Made by a program: the position numbers and the translations under genes | Notes under the pieces: generated by a model | The model's input: only the letters and a program-made list of their open reading frames with translations | What the model was told of the DNA's origin: nothing | The model's database searches: none | Shown here: positions 33,989-35,954 of the stretch, piece by piece | Layout of the letters: every line of letters begins with the position of its first letter | Numbering within the stretch: position 1 is the stretch's first letter | DNA from: an uncultured Corynebacterium sp. | GTDB lineage: Bacteria > Actinomycetota > Actinomycetes > Mycobacteriales > Mycobacteriaceae | Assembly: GCA_943914355.1 (NCBI GenBank) | Contig: CALUBS010000023.1 | Span: 1 to 35,954 of the forward strand | Direction: 5' to 3' | Length of the DNA: 35,954 bases

Positions 33989-34809
33989 TATTTACATTCC
34001 GCCAATCGGTCTGCGGCATCGGTCCAATCCCCCTCATCAATGGCGATAGTGTGCTCGAACCACTCGCGGGCTTCATCCCTGCGCCCCGCAGCGAGAAGAG
34101 CGTTTGCATAGGCATACGACAACCTACAAGCACTCACTCCGCGATCGCTGCGGTCAGGTTGTGCCCTCTGGATGGTAACCACCGCTGATTCAGGTTGATC
34201 GAGATCAAGGCGAGCACCTGCCAGCACGATCGCCAGTTCAATAGCCGATTCTTTGTCTAGTTCTTTCGCCTCCTCGCTGCGTCCTAACTCCAATGCCTTT
34301 TCCGGCCGCCCCAGCCCTCGTTCACAATCAGCCATAACCGCTAGCATTCCTGGACCGCCAGAAATACGGCGGGCAGCGCGGAGCTCGGCGAGTGCCTCTT
34401 TCCACTCGCCTGCACGGTAAGCAGCGATACCATTAACTTCTCTGGCGATAGCCACGCGGCCCGCACGGTCCTTAGCCGCGCGCGCATGTCGAAGTGCCAA
34501 TTTAGGATCATCGTCCATCCAGGTCGCCGCCATGATCATGTGCTTGGCGACGGCCTCCGAGTTCTCTTTAGAGAGAGATTTCAAATCTTGGAGCACCAAT
34601 GGGTCCAAGTCATTGATATCAACCTCTTCAGGAATATCCGGATCGGTCATACGCCGGTTGATTCGCTCTTCCCTATACCCAGAGCGCTGTGGAGAGAAAG
34701 ATTTCTTCTTTCCCCCTCCGCGAGAAACACGGTCCCCCGAATTGCGTGGATTTCGACCCCGACGGTCTTGTCCGCGGCCGTTACGGCCGTGCTGGTTGCG
34801 CTCCGACAT
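33988..34809 (-). CDS. TPR-repeat protein (Rv1691-like)
   Basis: Protein of 273 residues. The first ~55 are very basic and Gly/Arg-rich (RNQHGRNGRGQDRRGRNPRN), suggesting RNA or ribosome contact. The rest is a helical repeat array of about five TPR-like units (WMDDDPKLALRHARAAKDRA, AAYRAGEWKEALAELRAARR and ALLAAGRRDEAREWFEHTIA). Function unknown. It is the first gene of the long operon ending at xerD, with a TAGAAT -10 box about 50 bases upstream. Confidence 0.82.
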   Translation of the reverse strand: MSERNQHGRNGRGQDRRGRNPRNSGDRVSRGGGKKKSFSPQRSGYREERINRRMTDPDIPEEVDINDLDPLVLQDLKSLSKENSEAVAKHMIMAATWMDDDPKLALRHARAAKDRAGRVAIAREVNGIAAYRAGEWKEALAELRAARRISGGPGMLAVMADCERGLGRPEKALELGRSEEAKELDKESAIELAIVLAGARLDLDQPESAVVTIQRAQPDRSDRGVSACRLSYAYANALLAAGRRDEAREWFEHTIAIDEGDWTDAADRLAECK

Positions 34810-34857
34810 TCAGTCCTACCCTTTCTTGGTTGGAACTCGCACAGAAATACCGCACCC

Positions 34858-34863
34858 ATTCTA
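34858..34863 (-). promoter_or_regulatory. -10 box of the TPR-to-xerD operon
   Basis: TAGAAT on the minus strand at 34858-34863. The -35 region is not clear (TTGAAT lies only 14 bases upstream). A leader of about 40 bases would precede the ATG at 34809. Confidence 0.35.
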
Positions 34864-34966
34864 CAGTGCTAAACGACATTCAAAGAATCTGGAAATTTCC
34901 TTACCTTTGTCCGTGTTTAGATGCACTTCATCGCAATTCCCCACTCCGGTACTGAATCATAGGTTC

Positions 34967-35954
34967 TTATTTTTTGTTGTTGTGTTTGTTTCTTTTGTGT
35001 GTGAGGAATTGTTTCCAGGTGTAGTGCCAGTGTGTGTTTGTGGTGGCTAGTGGTCCTTTCGGGTGGTCTATGTGGTAGGTGCCGTTGGTGTGTAGCCAGG
35101 CGATGGTGCCGGTTATTGGGTCCATGATGCAGTGGACTCGTTTGTCGGTTTTGATGTTGTGGTGGTGTCGGTGGTGAAGGTATTAATCGCGACTTTGGTA
35201 TGCGTGTTGTCCAGGATGAGTTGGATTAAGGCTTCACCGGCACCGCACCTGTTGTTGTCTGCTTGGGTGTCGATATGGCGGGCGATGATGGCAGCAGTAG
35301 CTTTATCACACGTCAAACTAATCGTGGCCCGGTTATTATGCACAGCTACGTTAAGGGCAGGCTCGACCTCGTCAGTATCGTCGACTGCTAGCTGATGGGT
35401 GTCGATGAAGTCGCGGATAAACCGGCGGATTTCCGCCACAGTGGGCACATGCTGGCTGGGTGCTGTCGGTGTGAGAAAATCTGCCAGGGCGGCATCGACT
35501 AGGCCTATGTGTTCGTGGTTGTCGCCTACACGTTCTATTTCCCGGTCGATAACCCTAAGGCGTGGTGTATCTAGTATCCATTGCTGCCTGTTGGTGGCTG
35601 CCACTAGCGGTAGTTCCTGCATGCGGAAGTGTGCCCTAATAATGCCAGATAGGATGCTATAGGTTAGGCCTAGGTCTTTAGCCAGGCTAGTTAACGTCAG
35701 GTCCACGTCATCATCTAAGTCCGGAAGTAGTGATTGGTAGAACAACCAGGAGTTCTTCCTAGCCTTAACTCCAGCTGCAGCAATAGGGTTATGTGGTGTG
35801 TTGGTGGCATAAAAGACTACCGGTATATCTGCCTCACCATCAGTAGCGGTGTTGTAGTCTAGTGACTCGCCGGCTGGACGGGTATCCCCCGTTATGATGT
35901 CGGGCCTGACCCCCGGAAAGTAGACACGTCGGGGGTTAGCTATGCTGCTTGGGT
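34967..35954 (-). pseudogene. Decayed DUF222/HNH endonuclease-like gene, incomplete at the right edge
   Basis: On the minus strand a frame open from the window edge to 35113 encodes the DUF222 part of a corynebacterial HNH protein (NPIAAAGVKARKNSWLFYQS, DTPRLRVIDREIERVG and TCDKATAAIIARHIDTQ), and stops at 35113. A different frame, open over about 34967-35190, encodes the C-terminal end of the same family: RHHHNIKTDKRVHCIMDP, TGTIAWLHTNGTYHID and WKQFLTHKRNKH before a TAA at 34967. The middle of the HNH domain, with its zinc cysteines and the catalytic DH, is missing at the junction near 35170. So an internal deletion with a frameshift has destroyed the nuclease. No in-frame ATG or GTG is present before the edge. 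Confidence 0.75.
35907..35954 (+). mobile_element. Possible left end of an IS3-like insertion sequence
   Basis: TGACCCCCGGAAAGTAGACA at 35907-35926 has the look of an IS3-family terminal repeat (starts TG, with a GTxGACA-type core), and CGGGGGT follows as an inner inverted copy. If real, the element runs off the right edge and has removed the start of the DUF222 gene. No transposase is visible in the 48 bases available. Confidence 0.25.

Noticed and set aside
1..35954. CRISPR array or other regularly spaced repeats
   Set aside because: No direct repeats with regular spacing were seen on either strand, and no cas-like gene is present.

Overview
The window is a gene-dense, moderately GC-rich chromosomal segment from a Corynebacterium. 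Family-specific genes support this: an OdhI/GarA-type FHA protein next to an FtsR-type MerR regulator, a SecA2 without the C-terminal zinc motif, the orphan ParA-like PldP, and the separation proteins SteA/SteB, in an order largely shared with C. glutamicum and M. tuberculosis (Rv1691-Rv1701, Rv1708-Rv1713, Rv1827-Rv1830). I cannot name the species.

Layout. (1) 1-5021, minus strand: MerR regulator, DUF151 bifunctional-nuclease-family protein, FtsR-like MerR, OdhI, SecA2. (2) 5109-6667, plus: an alpha/beta hydrolase fused to an OsmC-like domain, translationally coupled to a YchJ-family SEC-C protein, then tRNA-Pro(GGG) with its own promoter and terminator. (3) 6877-12790, accessory block: a CadD-type cadmium permease diverging from a four-gene ABC transporter/two-component operon, then an orphan MT0933-type antitoxin-like protein and an orphan beta-class adenine methyltransferase. 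(4) 12787-19181: an esterase lipoprotein and two half ABC exporters in one overlapping operon, a class I methyltransferase, and a DcuA/DcuB-type C4-dicarboxylate carrier. (5) 19461-26762, minus: a GNAT enzyme, then the conserved pldP-scpA-scpB-rluB-cmk-der group and xerD, covering chromosome organisation, ribosome maturation and nucleotide metabolism. (6) 26759-34809, minus: TPR protein, HAD phosphatase, a 53-residue protein, TlyA, NAD kinase, RecN, SteA, SteB, NUDIX and XerD, joined almost throughout by overlapping stop/start codons and so probably one transcription unit. (7) 34967-35954: a decayed DUF222/HNH gene, possibly cut at the right edge by an insertion sequence end.

The most unusual items are a heterodimeric ABC exporter in which one subunit has no Walker A and the other no LSGGQ signature, so only one composite ATP site can exist; the absence of pyrG from between steB and the NUDIX gene; a perfect palindrome plus a leader hairpin at the pldP promoter; an OsmC domain without its two redox cysteines; a solitary adenine methyltransferase; and the deletion-carrying HNH gene. 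I found no CRISPR array, prophage or complete insertion sequence.
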